From NCBI GenBank assembly GCA_963575745.1, contig CAUYUJ010003047.1, forward strand, positions 25,198 to 89,197: 64,000 bases of DNA, given 5' to 3'. The notes under the pieces were generated by a model, which saw only the letters and a program-made list of their open reading frames with translations, did not search any database and was not told the DNA's origin. A program made the translations under genes and the position numbers. This document shows positions 52,394 through 61,695 of this stretch, in pieces. Source of the stretch: Prorocentrum cordatum. Its lineage: Eukaryota > Sar > Dinophyceae > Prorocentrales > Prorocentraceae. Every line of letters starts with the position of its first letter. Position 1 is the first letter of the stretch.

Positions 52394-52532
52394 CAGCCGC
52401 GCCATCGGCACCGCGTCCTTTGCGCTCCAGGTCCGCACGGCGCTCTCGGCGCTTCGCCTGCTCGCGGGCCCGCGCGCGCTCTCGGGCGAGGGCGCTGCGC
52501 CGGGCACGCTTTCCGCGCTGGCCGCGCTGGAG
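52394..52532 (+). CDS. Possible helical-repeat exon L
   Basis: A good acceptor (CTTCCTTCCCTCCTTCAG) precedes C AGC CGC. The exon reads SRAIGTASFALQVRTALSAL, RLLAGPRALSGEGAAPGTLS, ALAALE and ends GAG before GCCTCG. At 139 nt it matches exons B-E in length, phase type and composition. It lies 22 kb downstream of exon I, so it may be a later exon of the same gene or part of another. (TCG)n follows. Confidence 0.5.
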
Positions 52533-52665
52533 GCCTCGTCATCGTCGTCGGCGTCGGCGTCGTCGTCTTCGTCGTCGTGTGTCGTCGACGTTGTTTGTCG
52601 TCGTCGTCGGCGTCGTCGTCGGCGTCGTCGTCGTCGTTTGTCGTCGTCGTCGTCGTCGTTGTCGT

Positions 52666-52732
<67 letters not shown>

Positions 52733-53050
52733 TTGTCGTTTGTCGTTTGTCGTCGTCGTCGTCCGGCGGCGTCGTCGTCGTTGTCGGCGTCGTCGTCGTC
52801 GTTTGTTTCCGTCGTCGTCGTCGTCGAAAGAGGAGGAGGGCCAGTCGCGACCACGCCGGCCTTCCCAGGCGCGTTTGCCTGGTTTGCTTTGGTTCGTCTG
52901 GAGGGCATCGTTTGTTTGGGGCGTTCATTTTGGGGGGCGTCTGGGGGCGTTCGTCGCTTTTTTTGCGGGCGTCTGGGGGGCGTCTAGGGGCGTTCGTCGG
53001 TGTTTTTGTGCTGCGCTCTTCTGGGGGGCGTCAGGGGTGCCTTCGTCGCC
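52533..53050. repeat. TCG tract and GGGGGCGTC minisatellite
   Basis: (TCG)n with few interruptions to about 52830, then a G-rich minisatellite (GGGGGGCGTCTGGGGGCG and variants) at 52910-53050. Confidence 0.85.
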
Positions 53051-53334
53051 CTGGCTGGATCCGCCGCGGGGAGCTGGTCAGCATGGGCCCCGCGCAGGGG
53101 TCCGGGGACCGATTTGTCGAGGAGGGGATCGACTACAGAATTTGCTCGGGATTTCGTGTGATTCGGACGCCGTCAATTCATGACATGCCCGCAGGCCCTT
53201 TTTTCGAGCTGCGCTGGAAGAAAAGAGCCATAAGATACGCTTTCGCGTAATTTCCGCCATGGTAGCGGAGAGCGTGGTGTTGTGGTGAATTACGCAGATC
53301 AGATCCACGGGAAGACTGAGGACGTGGTCTGCAC

Positions 53335-54198
53335 ATGGCAGCGACGCCCAGAGATCAGTTGGTGGATTGCAGAGGCGACATCAAGCTGCCAGAGTTCACT
53401 GGCAGAGATGAGGACTGGCCCAACTGGTCCATCAAAGCGCATGCGTTCTTCGCGCTGATGGGCTGGGATGACCTCATCGACAATGTTGAGGCCCAGCCAG
53501 CGCTCGCGGTGGACAACGTCAGCATAGGCGAGCGCGCGGCAGCGACGAGCAAGCTGCTGCATGCCATGCTGATCACCAAGACCCAGCGCAAGGCGCTGGC
53601 GATGGTTACGCTCGCTTGCAGGCGCGAGGGCTTCGTCGCCTGACGGGCGATCAAGAATGAGTACGAGCCCGGGGTGGGCAACAGGTTCGCGGCCGTGCTC
53701 AGCGGCCTGCCCAACCCCAGGTGGGACGACCAGAAGAAGCCGTTCGCCGATCAGCTCGTTGACTGGGACAACGACGTGGCGAGGTACGTCATGCAGGCGG
53801 GGAAGGATTTCGGCGACGAGTTTCGCATCGCCACGCCGCTCGTCCATGGCCCCGAGCCGTAGGAGACCGTGCTGCGCAACGCTCCGACGGCCGCCAAGGT
53901 CTCGCCCACGGCGCTGCGGACCCGCCTGAGAGGTGGACGGCGGCTGGACAGGTCTTCGCAGCCAGCGGCACGGTGGACCAATGCGATCGGCGCGATCTCG
54001 GGCCATGCCCTGCCGCAACAGCCTTGGCCCAAGCGCAAGGGCGACAAGTCGGGCGGCGGCAAGGGCGACAAGATGGGCGGCAAGGGCGACAAAGGCGGCA
54101 AAAGCAGGAAGAAATGGGTCAATAATGACAAGCTCAAGGGCAGCACCCCCGCCAAAGTCGAGGGAACCTGCCCCCGGTGCTTACCCTGCGGGCGCTGA
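53335..54198 (+). pseudogene. copia-1 gag, two in-frame stops
   Basis: The ATG at 53335 gives MAATPRDQLVDCRGDIKLPE then FTGRDEDWPNWSIKAHAFFA. The FTG...DW..W motif is the start of copia-type Gag and is matched by copia-2 (PSFTGKKEDWTEWSFVMRSY). TGA at 53641 replaces the Trp of the A-W-R-A motif, since copia-2 has ALAWRALLKRYEPN where copia-1 has VA*RAIKNEYEPG. TAG at 53860 is the second stop. The frame otherwise stays open to a Lys/Gly-rich tail (KGDKMGGKGDKGGKSRKKW). No complete zinc knuckle is visible, unlike copia-2. Confidence 0.7.
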
Positions 54199-54597
54199 GC
54201 GCATCCTCGCAGACAGTGGCAGCGACGAGCACCTCTGCGGCCAGGCGTTCGGGGCACAGCGCCCGACAGTTCAGGAGGGCCCCGCGGCGCTCAAGCTCAC
54301 CACAGTGAGCGGCCAGAGGCTTGGTACCGAGGGACTTCGTAGGATCCCGATGGTCGCTGGCGGCGAGAAGGGTCGCCAGCCATGCCTGGGGAACCTCAGA
54401 GTGAGCAGCGACCTCGCCCCTCAGGACGCGGTGCTCAGCCTCTCGGGAAGCTGGCGCGCAAGCAGTTCAGGTTTGTCCTCGAGGAGAATGGCCCGCGCGC
54501 CGTGAACCTCAGGACGGGCGAGCGGGCGGACATGAAGCTAGTTGGCAACGCGCCCTATTTCGCCGCGCAGATCCACGACGCGATGGGCGAAGCCTAG
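54170..54597 (+). pseudogene. copia-1 protease
   Basis: In a new frame, AERILADSGSDEHLCG contains the DSG active site of retroviral-type aspartic proteases (Asp at 54212). It continues KLTTVSGQRLGTEGLRRIP, shifts near 54420, and ends RKQFRFVLEENGPRAVNL and VGNAPYFAAQIHDAMGEA. Confidence 0.65.
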
Positions 54598-54839
54598 CTG
54601 GCAGCCTGCCCCGCCAGGGTCGCCGCTGCAGGTGCCACTGGAGCTCCGTGGGGGGCGGCGCGAGGAGAGGGTCCTCCGCCGCGCCCAGAAGCTCAAGGGC
54701 CACGTGACCCAGCACCACCAGATGCAGGAGCTGCGCCACCTCGGGCGCAGGAGGCGGCGGCGCTACAAGGGGCGCAGGAGGCGGCGGCGCCCGCGCAGGG
54801 TCAGGGGGCACCTGCGGCGGCGCAGCCGCCAGGCCGGTC
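54598..54839 (+). other. copia-1 low-complexity linker
   Basis: An Ala/Gly/Arg-rich stretch between protease and integrase. No defensible frame is seen, although HVTQHHQMQELRHLG at 54700 may be the pre-integrase start. Confidence 0.35.
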
Positions 54840-55905
54840 ATGCCTCGAGGGGCTCGGGCCGAGTTCGAGGATCGACGCCATGCAGAAGCGCCTCGAGGAG
54901 ATCTACGCCCCGCACTACGGGGCCAAGGCACAGTGCTGGGCACGGCTCGTCGAGTACGAAACAGACGCAAGGTGAGGGCGGCGACGGATGGCAATCGCGA
55001 GCTGAGGCGCGAGAATATGGGGCGCCAGGCGGAGACGGGGCAAGTGCCGGGGCCGACCGCGTTCCCCGACGTCCGCGAGCCGACGCCAGAGGAGAGACAG
55101 CGCCATGGGGAGAACCAGGGCTGCCCACCGCGGCGCCGGCGCGAGCGTTGTCAGATGGGGCGGGGACGTGACGGGCCCCGCGAGCTCCTAGATGCGGAGG
55201 CGGAGCGCCCCCCCGCGATCGGGCTCGACCTGGCGCTCTTCAAGGGCGAGGCAGCCGACGACGCGGAGGCGTGCCCCCGCGCCGAGGATGGCCAGACACA
55301 GGACGAGGAGGTGGTACTGGTGGTCGCGGATGCTGACACGGGTGCCATGAGGGGCGCCCCGAAGCCTGACCGACGCGCTGACCCCTATGCGGCGGCAGCC
55401 ACGGTGGCGTTCACCAAGAGCATCCCAAGGCCAGACCACGAGGATGTCATGATGGACCTGGCCAACAAGGTCGAGGCAGAGCTGCCCAACCGCGCGGTCG
55501 TGAGACCTGCTCCCGCGCTCAGCCCCCAGTCGGGCCCTTCCGAGAACGCGAGCGGCATCATCCAGGCGCAGCTCCGCGCTAGCAGGAGCGCGCTGGAGGC
55601 GCGACTGGGGGCCAGGGTCCGCCCGGGCACGGCCGCGCGCAAATTGTTGCAGCGCCGCGCGGGCTGGGCACGCACCAACCCGGGGATCAAGGCGAGCGGT
55701 CGCGCCGCGCATGAGGACCTCCACGGCCGCGCCTACACCAGGGAGATGGCCTCCCCATGGGGAGTCCGCCCTGGCGCGCCTACCTAGGGGCAAGAATCGC
55801 AGGGCAAGAGGCAAGGTGCACCGCGAGGGGGGCATGGGCTTCGCGAGGGCGGTCTGGCTAGGGAAGAGCTACGACACCGACGAGCGCAGATGCGCCTTGG
55901 AATCC
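54840..55905 (+). pseudogene. copia-1 integrase
   Basis: The frame 54840-55787 contains RCQMGRGRDGP (end of the zinc-binding pre-integrase domain), then AIGLDLALFKGEAADDAEAC with the first catalytic Asp, VVLVVADADTGAMRGAP, DVMMDLANKVEAELPNRAVV (second Asp, context eroded) and SPQSGPSENASGIIQAQLRA (catalytic Glu). Then come VRPGTAARKLLQRRAGWA and HEDLHGRAYTREM. A frameshift near 55770 moves the tail into LARLPRGKNRRARGKVHREG and FARAVWLGKSYDTDERRCAL, cut at 55899 by the insertion. Confidence 0.7.
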
Positions 55906-57851
55906 ACTGCCCCTCTGTTATGAGGCCGTTGTATAGGAGAGGGAACAGAGGACACAGTGTTTGCACAGCTTTGAGGAATTAGTGAATTCAGCATGGGTCC
56001 GGCTCGAAGTGCCTCGAAGAAAGCGCGCGCACCCGAATCGCAGACATATGGCTATATGCGGACCCGGGATACTTTGCTTCCTGGCGTCGTCCTCGCCCTT
56101 GCTCCGTTCCCCTTCCTTCCCCCCCCCCCTGGATGGCGTCGAAAGCGTCCGCGGCTCGGGCGGGGGGGCGCCCTTTCCCACCTCCCTCATTATTCCTCGT
56201 TCCTCTTTGCCTCCCTGCCCCACCATCCGTCGTCCTACCTCGCCTCCCTGCTCCACCATCCTCGTCCTACTTCGTCCTACCTCGCCCCCATCCCTACCCC
56301 GTCCCCTAGTCGCTGGCGCCGCGCGCCCGCGTCAGCGGTAAATGCTTTTTCGATATCCCGAGCACAGCGGCGCAACCAAACAGAGGGGATTGCCAGTGCG
56401 AGAGTTCGGGGCGCACCCAAAATGCGGGCGGCACGGCCGCCGAACACAGTCGCGTCGCTAACATGTAAATTATAGGTGCCTGCGGCAAGGTCCGCCCCCT
56501 TGCCAGAGCAGTGATCTATATGGCGACGCGTGGATCTTTGACTTGTGAAGAGGTCCTTGACATGTGACATCTGTCGTGTTGTCGGATTGTTGCGCGGCAT
56601 TCTTTGGGGTCCTTCGAGGCCTTTTGGGGCGTCTTCGGGCCGTTGGGGGCCGCTCTGGCGCCGCGTTGCACCGCGGCTGCCCTGGGCCAGGGAAGCGCGC
56701 ATTTGCAGCTCTCTCGGGGGCGCCCTGGGCCGGGGAAGTGTGCATTTGCATCCCCCCCCCAGCTGGGCATGTCAAACTCGGTTCTGGCTTGGCAAAGTCG
56801 GGGCGCCCTCGAGGTGGCGAGCGTGCACGTTTTCGAAATACACAGATCAAGGTGTGATCTGTGTACACAGCTTGTGTCTTCAACTGTGTATTTTCGTGTG
56901 TGGGCCCGCTGTTTACACAGATCGTGGTGTGATCTGTGTACACAGATCTCGTTCCCATCTGTGTATTTGGAGTGTGCCCCTCGCGGGTGGTGTTGAATGG
57001 GCGGGAATTTTCGCGTTTCTTCCGGCTGGTCCAGGGGCGGCGTCGTGCGCGGTCGAAATGCGCAGCTCGTGTCTCCAACTGTGCATTTGTTGCGCGTCTC
57101 TCGCTGGAGTGGTCACTGGGCGGGAGTTTCCGCGGGTCTCCCGGCTGGTCCAGGAGGGGGCCGTGGTCTGTGCACGCAAAGGCGCGGGGGGTGGGGATGG
57201 TGGGCTGTGGGAAGGAGGGGGTTCGATAGGAGGGGTGGCCGAGGGGCCAAGGATGGACGGGACTGGACGAGAGCGGAGGAAGAGAGCCCAGGAGGATCTG
57301 CACCATCGGCGTCAGCATCACGAGGGCGAGGGAGGTGGGGGGGGGGCAGAAGTTGGGGGCATGATGTGCACTAGGGCGTAGAGGACGGGAGGAGGGCAGG
57401 CATGTGGACGATGGGGGAACGAATCCGGTTCAGGAGGACGACGAGGAACGACGCGAATTGACACATGGGGGGGGGGCAGCGTGGATGAAGGGCATGATGA
57501 GGACCGGGGCAATCGGAGGGGCATGAGGGGGGTGGGGCCGCAGCGAATGGACATTTGGAAAAGGCGGTGGATGGGGCATGAGTTCGAGGCGGGCGCCAGC
57601 TAACGATTAGCTGAACAGTGTTTTGCGTGTCCGCGCCCCCCCAGAGCACAGTGACTGGTTGCAGAACTTCGTGATATGGGTAATCGTGCGCTTCGTGCTT
57701 CCAGGCCAAAGGCTCGAGTCCGCGACGCCCCCTGGCGTCGCGATGATGCCGCCCCGATCTGCCAGACCGCATATGCACAGATACGCATAATATGTGTTGC
57801 AACGTTTGTTTCATGACCCTCTCTATACTAACAGGCCCACGTTGGAACCCA
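55900..57851. mobile_element. 1.95-kb insertion in copia-1 with target duplication
   Basis: AGATGCGCCTTG (55888-55899) and AGATGCGCCCTTG (57852-57864) flank the insert and lie at the same point of the copia coding sequence, so they look like a target-site duplication. Inward, CTGTTA...GTATAGGAGAGGG (55915-55943) and CCCTCTCTATAC-TAACAG (57817-57834) form an imperfect inverted repeat. The interior has near-duplicate segments (ACACAGATCAAGGTGTGATC at 56840 and ACACAGATCGTGGTGTGATC at 56918, both followed by TGTGTACACAG) and no recognisable transposase. A 278-aa frame at 56545-57381 is not protein-like. A non-autonomous DNA element is inferred. Confidence 0.55.
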
Positions 57852-58516
57852 AGATGCGCCCTTGAGACGGGCGACCTCGTCACGACGAGGACCGCCAAGA
57901 GGCTGCCCGAGGAGCAGATGTTCAATCGCGCCGCCGTGGCGGCGATCACGCGCATGCCATGGCAGCGCCGAGGGCAGGGCACGGCCCCGCGCGGGATCGA
58001 GCCGATCGCCACGCCCACCGCCGCTGCGGACGCCGACCTGGCGGCGCAAGAGGCAGCTGAGGCACAGCCAGACCCGGGCGCCGCAGTCCAGTCCAGCGCG
58101 GCCGCCCATGGCGGCGGGCCAGTCGCCCAGACGGGCGCGCCCACGTCGGCGCCCTCGGCCGACGCGGCAGGTGGCGCCGAGGCGCCTGCCGGGGGCAGGC
58201 AGGCGGCGCCAGCGACACAGATGTCGGCTGCGGGGGGCGCCGGGGACGACGCCCCCATGACGCCGCGGGTTGCGTCGCCAGCGAGTGCGGTCCCGCCGTC
58301 GCCCCCGATGGGCCGATCGCCGAAGCGACCTGCGGAGGAGGGCGACAACCGCGGCACCCTTGCGGGGTCCCGAGTTAGCGGTGTATCTGCTGAGCACTGC
58401 GATGACGTTCGGCCTGGTTTCCTGTGCATCCTCAGGGACATGGATGTCCCAGATCCCCGCGATGCGTCGGACTCGCAGTTGATTGAGGCTTCCACCAAAC
58501 GGGCCCTCGACGGCCT
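57852..58516 (+). pseudogene. copia-1 region after integrase, cut by assembly gap
   Basis: It resumes as CALETGDLVTTRTAKRLPEE then QMFNRAAVAAITRMPW, the conserved segment after the integrase core, and then an Ala/Pro/Gly-rich linker. FLCILRDMDVPDPRDASDSQ near 58430-58490 may be the lead-in to the RT domain. The frame runs into the N run. Confidence 0.6.
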
Positions 58517-58616
58517 NNNNNNNNNNNNNNNNNNNNNNNNNNNNNNNNNNNNNNNNNNNNNNNNNNNNNNNNNNNNNNNNNNNNNNNNNNNNNNNNNNNN
58601 NNNNNNNNNNNNNNNN
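58517..58616. other. Assembly gap of 100 N
   Basis: Exactly 100 N, the usual placeholder for a gap of unknown size. The missing copia-1 RT and RNase H could lie here. Confidence 0.95.
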
Positions 58617-59343
58617 GCCTCAGCCTGCCTCAGCCCAGCCTCAGCCTGCTTCAGCCTCAGCCTCAGCCTGCTTCAGCCTCAGCATCAGTCTGCCTTCAGC
58701 CTCGGCCTCAGCCTCAGCTTGCCTCAGCCTCAGCCTGCATGAGCCTCAGCCTCAGCCTCAGCCTGCCTCAGCATCAGCCTGCCTCAGCCTCAGCCTCAGC
58801 CTCAGCCTGCCTCAGCCTCAGCCTCTGCCTGCTTCAGCCTCAGCCTCAGTCTGCATTCAGCCTCGGCCTCAGCCTCAGCCTGCCTCAGCCTGAGCCTGCC
58901 TCAGCCTCAGCCTCAGCCTCAGCCTGCCTCAGCCTCAGCCTGCCTCAGCCTCAGGCTCAGCCTGCTTCAGCCTCAGCCTCAGTCTGCCTTCAGCCTCGGC
59001 CTCAGCCTCCGCCTGCCTCAGCCTCAGCCTGCATGAGCCTCAGCCTCAGCCTCAGCCTGCCTCAGCCTCAGCCTGCCTCAGCCTCAGCCTGCCTCAGCCT
59101 CAGCCTCAGCCTGCTTCAGCCTCAGCCTCAGTCTGCCTTCAGCCTCGGCCTCAGCCTCAGCCTGCCTCAGCCTCAGCCTGCTTCAGCTTCAGCCTCAGCT
59201 GCCTTCAGCCTCAGCCTCAGCCTGCTCAGCCTCAGCCTCAGCCTCAGCCTGCTTCAGCGGCAGCCCAGCTGCCTTCAGCCTCGGCCTCAGCCTCGCTGCC
59301 TCAGCTCAGCCTGCCTCAGCCTCAGCCCATCAGCCTGCATCAG
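58617..59343. repeat. CAGCCT minisatellite
   Basis: About 730 bp of CAGCCT and TGCCTCAGCCT words. It is open in more than one frame (Ser, Leu, Ala, Gln rich), so the frames are artefacts. Confidence 0.95.
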
Positions 59344-59705
59344 CATTCAAAATGTCGCCCGGGAATGGAGTTCTGGGAACTCGAAGAACACGCAGTGGCC
59401 TACAGTTGGCTCCGGGCATTCAAAATCATGCCCAGGAATGGAGTTCCGGGAACTCGAAGACCACGAAGTGGCCTACAGTTGGCTCCGGGCATTCAAAATC
59501 ATGCCCAGGAATGGAGTTCTGGGAAGTCGAAGACCACGAAGTAGCCTACAGTTGGCTCCGGGCATTCAAAACCATGCCCAGGAATGGAGTTCTGGGAATT
59601 CGAAGAACACGAAGTGGCCTACAGTTGGTTCCGGGCATTCAAAATCATGCCCAGGAATGGAGTTCTGGGAACTCGAAGACCACGAAGTGCGTTACTGTTG
59701 GCTAA
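59344..59705. repeat. 73-bp tandem repeat, five units
   Basis: GGAATGGAGTT starts at 59362, 59435, 59508, 59581 and 59654, exactly 73 bp apart. Each unit contains CATTCAAAATCATGCCCAGG, CGAAGACCACGAAGTGGCCT and ACAGTTGGCTCCGGG. No stop occurs in any plus frame until the last unit, and because 73 is 1 modulo 3 a reading frame cycles through all three phases of the unit. Confidence 0.95.
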
Positions 59706-59821
59706 AAAAGGAGTCTCCGGATTCCCCCGGATCCCGTCCGGATCCCGCCCAGACCCCCTTGGGGAGTCAAGATGCTCTCTTTGACACCACTAGAAACCTA
59801 TCAGTCTTCTCTGTCAGGTAA

Positions 59822-60314
59822 AAGGAGGAGAAGGACGTGGAGGAGGAGGGGGAGGTGGAGAAGGAAGAGGGACAAAGGGAGGAGAAGTGTGAGGAGAAAG
59901 GGGAGGAGAAGGGGGAGGTAGAAGAGGAGGAAGAGAAGGAGGAGGAGGCGGAAGAGGAGGAGGAGGCGGAGGAGGAAGAGGAGGAGGAGGAGGACGAGGG
60001 GGAAGACGAGGAGGAGGAGGAGGAGGAGGGAGGGGAAGGAGGCGCGGGAGGTGAGGAGGAGGAGGAGGAGGAGGAGGAGGAGGAGGAGGAGGGGGAGGGG
60101 GAGGAGGAGGGGGAAAGGGAGGAGAAGGGAGAGGATGCGGGGAAGGAGGAGGAGGTTCAGAGATTCTGATCTCTCGCGAAGCGAGTTTGGGGGAGGAGGA
60201 GGAGGAGGAGGAGGAGGAGGAGGAAGAGGAGGAGGAGGAGGAGGAGGAGGAGGGAGAAGGAAAATTATAATAATGATAATACTAGTAATCATAATTAAAA
60301 TAATAATAATAATC

Positions 60315-60359
<45 letters not shown>

Positions 60360-60480
60360 TTAATATTAATACTAATAATACTAATAATAATAACAATAAT
60401 AATAATGATGAAAATATAAATAATAATCATAATAATAATAGTAATAATAAGAAGAAGAACGATAATAAGAATACTAATAA
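59822..60480. repeat. GGA tract followed by AAT tract
   Basis: GGA-rich sequence at 59822-60262 changes abruptly to AAT/ATT triplets at 60263-60480, next to copia-2. Confidence 0.9.
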
Positions 60481-60509
60481 TGTCGAGGATCGTCGATACT
60501 GATCGTCAC

Positions 60510-60545
60510 CAGCGGGTTCCGGCAGAGCCCTGCCGGAACGCGCTG
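60510..60545. repeat. 36-nt palindrome, copy 1 (upstream of copia-2)
   Basis: CAGCGGGTTCCGGCAG-AGCC-CTGCCGGAACGCGCTG: 16-nt arms with one mismatch and a 4-nt loop. The other copies are 62375-62410 and 63854-63889. Confidence 0.9.
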
Positions 60546-60557
60546 TGCGCACTTGGA

Positions 60558-60581
60558 TCTGTAGCCCCTTTTGGCACAAAA
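60558..60581 (+). other. Possible degenerate relict spliced leader of copia-2
   Basis: TCTGTAGCCCCTTTTGGCAC then AAAA resembles the leader with one inserted base and about three mismatches. It lies 170 bp upstream of the gag ATG. This is speculative. Confidence 0.3.
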
Positions 60582-60750
60582 CGAATCATGGCAGCGGAGC
60601 GCTGTTCGTGATCCGCGGCAAGCCTCGCGCGCGGCGGGGCTCGGATCGGCGCGCGCCAGGCGGCCCCAGCGGGCTCGCGGCGCGGCGCGTCTTGCATCAG
60701 GCGGCTCCGACGAGCTCGCGGTGCAGCACGAGAACGGCAAGAGCAACGAC

Positions 60751-61695
60751 ATGGCCGTGAATGACGAGGATGTCCTTCGACTGTCCAGGCCACCGAGCTT
60801 CACGGGCAAAAAGGAGGACTGGACCGAATGGTCCTTCGTGATGCGCTCGTACCTGACGGTTCAGGCGGATGAGATGGCGGCCTTGATAGAGGCAGCCGAG
60901 GCGACTGCGGAGCCCGACGTCTCCATGGCCGCGATCGAGCGCACGCTGGGAGCTGGAGGCCGCCAGGCAGCCAAGAAGATGTTCCACATGCTGGTCATGA
61001 CGGTCAAGGGGCCGGCCTTGGGGGTGCTTCGCGGCAACCTCCAGCAGAACGGGGCCTTGGCATGGAGGGCCCTTCTGAAACGATATGAGCCCAATACTGC
61101 GCCACGCATTCAGAGCTTGATGTCTAGCATCTTGAGTTGGCCGCAGTTTCCCTCGGATCTCACAGCGTACGAGACCAAGCTGGCCGATTGGGAAGAGACG
61201 ATGCGCCAGTGGCAGGTCATCTCTGGCGACGTCTTCAACGAGTCCACGAAGAAGGCGCTGTACATCGACAAGGCGCCAGCTACGGTGAAGATGCTCTTGC
61301 AGGTGCAGAACCTCGACGACTTCGCCATGATGAAGAGCGTCACCCTCTAGTTCCTCCAGAGCAACGCTGACTACGTCGCTGGAGTACCGATTCCACACCG
61401 CGCCCGACGCAATGGTGGAGGCCAGCAACGCGACCCGAATGCCATGGAAGTAGACGCCCTGACACGCAGAGGCAAGGACAAAGGCGGCAAGGACAAGGGT
61501 TCCAAGAGCGGTCGGGGCAAGGGCAAGGCCAAAGAGGACGAGGGCATCAACCTACGCGCGGCGTGGGGACGAGATGTTGAATGTTGGACGTGCGGTCGGA
61601 AGGGACACAAGCAGGAGGATTGCTGGTACAACCCGAAGGGCAAGGCGAGCACCAAGGACAGGACAGGCAAGGGCCGTGGGGCAGGACCGAAGTAA
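60751..61695 (+). pseudogene. copia-2 gag with zinc knuckle, one internal stop
   Basis: The ATG at 60751 gives MAVNDEDVLRLSRPPSFTGK then KEDWTEWSFVMRSYLTVQAD. The Gag core continues through AWRALLKRYEPNTAPRIQSL and ADWEETMRQWQVISGDVF. TAG at 61348-61350 interrupts KSVTL*FLQSNADYV. A Lys/Gly-rich segment leads to CWTCGRKGHKQEDC (61582-61623), a perfect CX2CX4HX4C zinc knuckle for RNA binding. TAA at 61693 separates Gag from Pol in the same frame. An upstream open stretch from 60571 lacks an ATG in frame. Confidence 0.75.

Larger units (their letters stand above)
53335..58516 (+). mobile_element. copia-1: Ty1/copia-like element, split and gapped
   Basis: gag (53335-54198), protease (54170-54597), integrase (54840-55905) and the region after integrase (57852-58516) lie in the normal copia order. 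A 1.95-kb insertion interrupts the integrase end. The element then runs into the N gap, so RT and RNase H are not seen. No LTR could be identified by eye. Confidence 0.7.

Noticed and set aside
57660-57760. Possible tRNA-like segment (GGCTCGAGTCCGCGACGCC)
   Set aside because: Only a T-arm-like word is present. No acceptor stem, D arm or anticodon arm could be built.
58617-59343. Ser/Leu/Gln-rich frames of up to 360 aa downstream of the gap
   Set aside because: CAGCCT minisatellite. The frame then passes only through the 73-bp array.
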